Origin: GCA-2733415 sp964635575
GTDB lineage: Bacteria > Bacteroidota > Bacteroidia > Flavobacteriales > Flavobacteriaceae
Assembly: GCA_964635575.1 (NCBI GenBank)
Contig: CAZWNY010000006.1
Location: 1-51,541 of the forward strand
Direction: 5' to 3'
Length of the DNA stretch: 51,541 nucleotides
The notes beneath the pieces were generated by a model. The model saw only the letters and a list, made by a program, of their open reading frames with translations, did no database searches and had not been told where the DNA came from. The number at the start of each line of letters is the position of its first letter. Within the stretch, counting starts at the first letter, position 1. A program made the position numbers and the translations under genes. Below, piece by piece: positions 50,913 through 51,541 of this stretch.

Positions 50913-51413
50913 ATCTTAGTATCAAACAGTAAATTATATAGGTTTTTCTTCAAGTTTAAAAGTATTTGTTCAATAAATCAATTATTAAGTAACATTATCA
51001 TCAAGCATAAAAACGGAAAAAAACCTTGTGTTAATACCATTGAATAAACATAACCAATCTAAAATAACAAAGAATACACTACCAAATATTTAGAAATTCA
51101 ATTTTTAAGCAGATTAAATACTAGTCTGCGAGTAATAATAAGCATACAAAAGTCAAAGTAATACAATGTAGTTAAACAAATTTCTGGTTAATACAACGAA
51201 ATCAAGTAAAAAAAATTGCAAGAAAAATAGCAGAATAATTAAAAATTGGGACAAGTGTAATTAGAAAAACATTACCGAAACTAAGAAAAAAACTTAAGAT
51301 CTATAGTTTTTTATTGGAAAAACTGATAGGGCAAATAAAATTCTATATATTCAAAAAACTAAAACGTTGTTAAAATAAGAAACGCCTATAATTTATTAAT
51401 TTTTTTTAGGTAA
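50913..51413. other. Gene-poor stretch between the SusCD operon and tRNA-Leu
   Basis: About 500 nt, very AT-rich, with no intact ORF of note. At about 51182-51364 on the plus strand one frame reads ...QVKKIARKIAE, a TAA stop, then LKIGTSVIRKTLPKLRKKLK and on to a stop at 51377. This resembles the recognition helix region of a LuxR/sigma-type HTH protein and may be a dead remnant. The rest shows nothing I can name. Confidence 0.45.
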
Positions 51414-51447
51414 ACAAAAAAACCGAAGATTCTAAATCTTCGGTTTT
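51414..51447 (-). terminator. Terminator after tRNA-Leu
   Basis: Arms 51419-51431 and 51435-51447 form a perfect 13-bp stem (AAAACCGAAGATT / AATCTTCGGTTTT) with a 3-nt loop. On the minus strand seven T follow. It starts 7 nt after the tRNA 3' end. Confidence 0.92.
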
Positions 51448-51454
51448 CTTTATG

Positions 51455-51536
51455 TACAGGCGGAGAGACTCGAACTCTCACACCTCGCGGCACTAGATCC
51501 TAAGTCTAGCGTGTCTACCAATTCCACCACGCCTGC
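51455..51536 (-). tRNA. tRNA-Leu (anticodon UAG)
   Basis: The minus strand folds as a class II (long variable arm) tRNA of 82 nt. The acceptor is GCAGGCG with CGCCTGT (one G-U at the end) and the discriminator is A. The D arm contains GGTGGAATTGGTAGACAC, and the anticodon stem CTAGA/TCTAG has loop CTTAGGA (anticodon TAG). The variable arm is TGCCGCGAGGTG-like and the T arm GAGAGTTCGAGTCTCTC. CCA is not encoded. It reads CUA codons and probably other CUN codons. Confidence 0.95.
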
Positions 51537-51541
51537 AATTA

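Noticed and set aside
1..51541. CRISPR arrays, prophage, intact insertion sequences, toxin-antitoxin or restriction genes
   Set aside because: Looked for on both strands; no regularly spaced repeats and no transposase, integrase, phage or defence protein was recognised.

Overview
The window looks like chromosomal DNA of a low-GC member of the Flavobacteriaceae (Bacteroidota). The reasons are the strong AT bias, promoters of the Bacteroidota type (-33 TTG / -7 TAnnTTTG, about 19 nt apart) instead of -35/-10, almost no Shine-Dalgarno sites, a SusC/SusD pair, a type III glutamine synthetase, a monomeric isocitrate dehydrogenase and a 949-residue CarB. Genus cannot be decided from the sequence alone.

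Layout. 1-2.3 kb (+): the C-terminal half of an LptF/LptG-type permease, then ribBA with a degenerate second domain. 2.6-4.8 kb (+): monomeric NADP isocitrate dehydrogenase. 5.1-10.2 kb (-): a tight operon of parvulin PPIase, SurA-like lipoprotein, SurA-like PPIase and MoxR ATPase, probably for outer-membrane protein folding. 10.4-13.5 kb (-): type III glutamine synthetase and a small membrane TPR-like protein. 13.7-16.8 kb (+): rpmH (L34) and carB. 16.9-25.2 kb (-): argS, two guanidino-modifying hydrolases (CtlX-like and arginine-deiminase/DDAH-like), gltA, eno and carA. 25.4-42.7 kb (-): the fused str-S10-spc-alpha ribosomal cluster from rpsL to rplQ, including the short genes rpmD (L30) and rpmJ (L36). 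42.9-50.8 kb (+): a small Omp85-type barrel protein, then a SusC/SusD pair with two accessory surface lipoproteins. 51.5 kb (-): tRNA-Leu(UAG).

How the genes fit together. Arginine, pyrimidine and ammonia metabolism share the 10-25 kb stretch: glutamine synthetase supplies glutamine, CarA/CarB make carbamoyl phosphate, ArgS charges tRNA-Arg, and two hydrolases act on guanidino or ureido compounds. Citrate synthase, isocitrate dehydrogenase and enolase are central-carbon genes nearby. The ribosomal cluster is almost gapless. Where it does open up, before rplC, rplR, rpsH, rpmJ and rpsD, the gaps hold promoter-like boxes, terminator-like hairpins or long helices. These look like internal control points and are the most interesting unexplained sequence here.

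I saw no CRISPR array, phage, intact insertion sequence or defence system. No clearly new multi-gene system is visible. The best leads are the ribosomal leader/attenuator candidates, the three-member SurA-like array, the paired guanidino hydrolases, and the SusCD locus with an unusual C-terminal domain on its first accessory lipoprotein.
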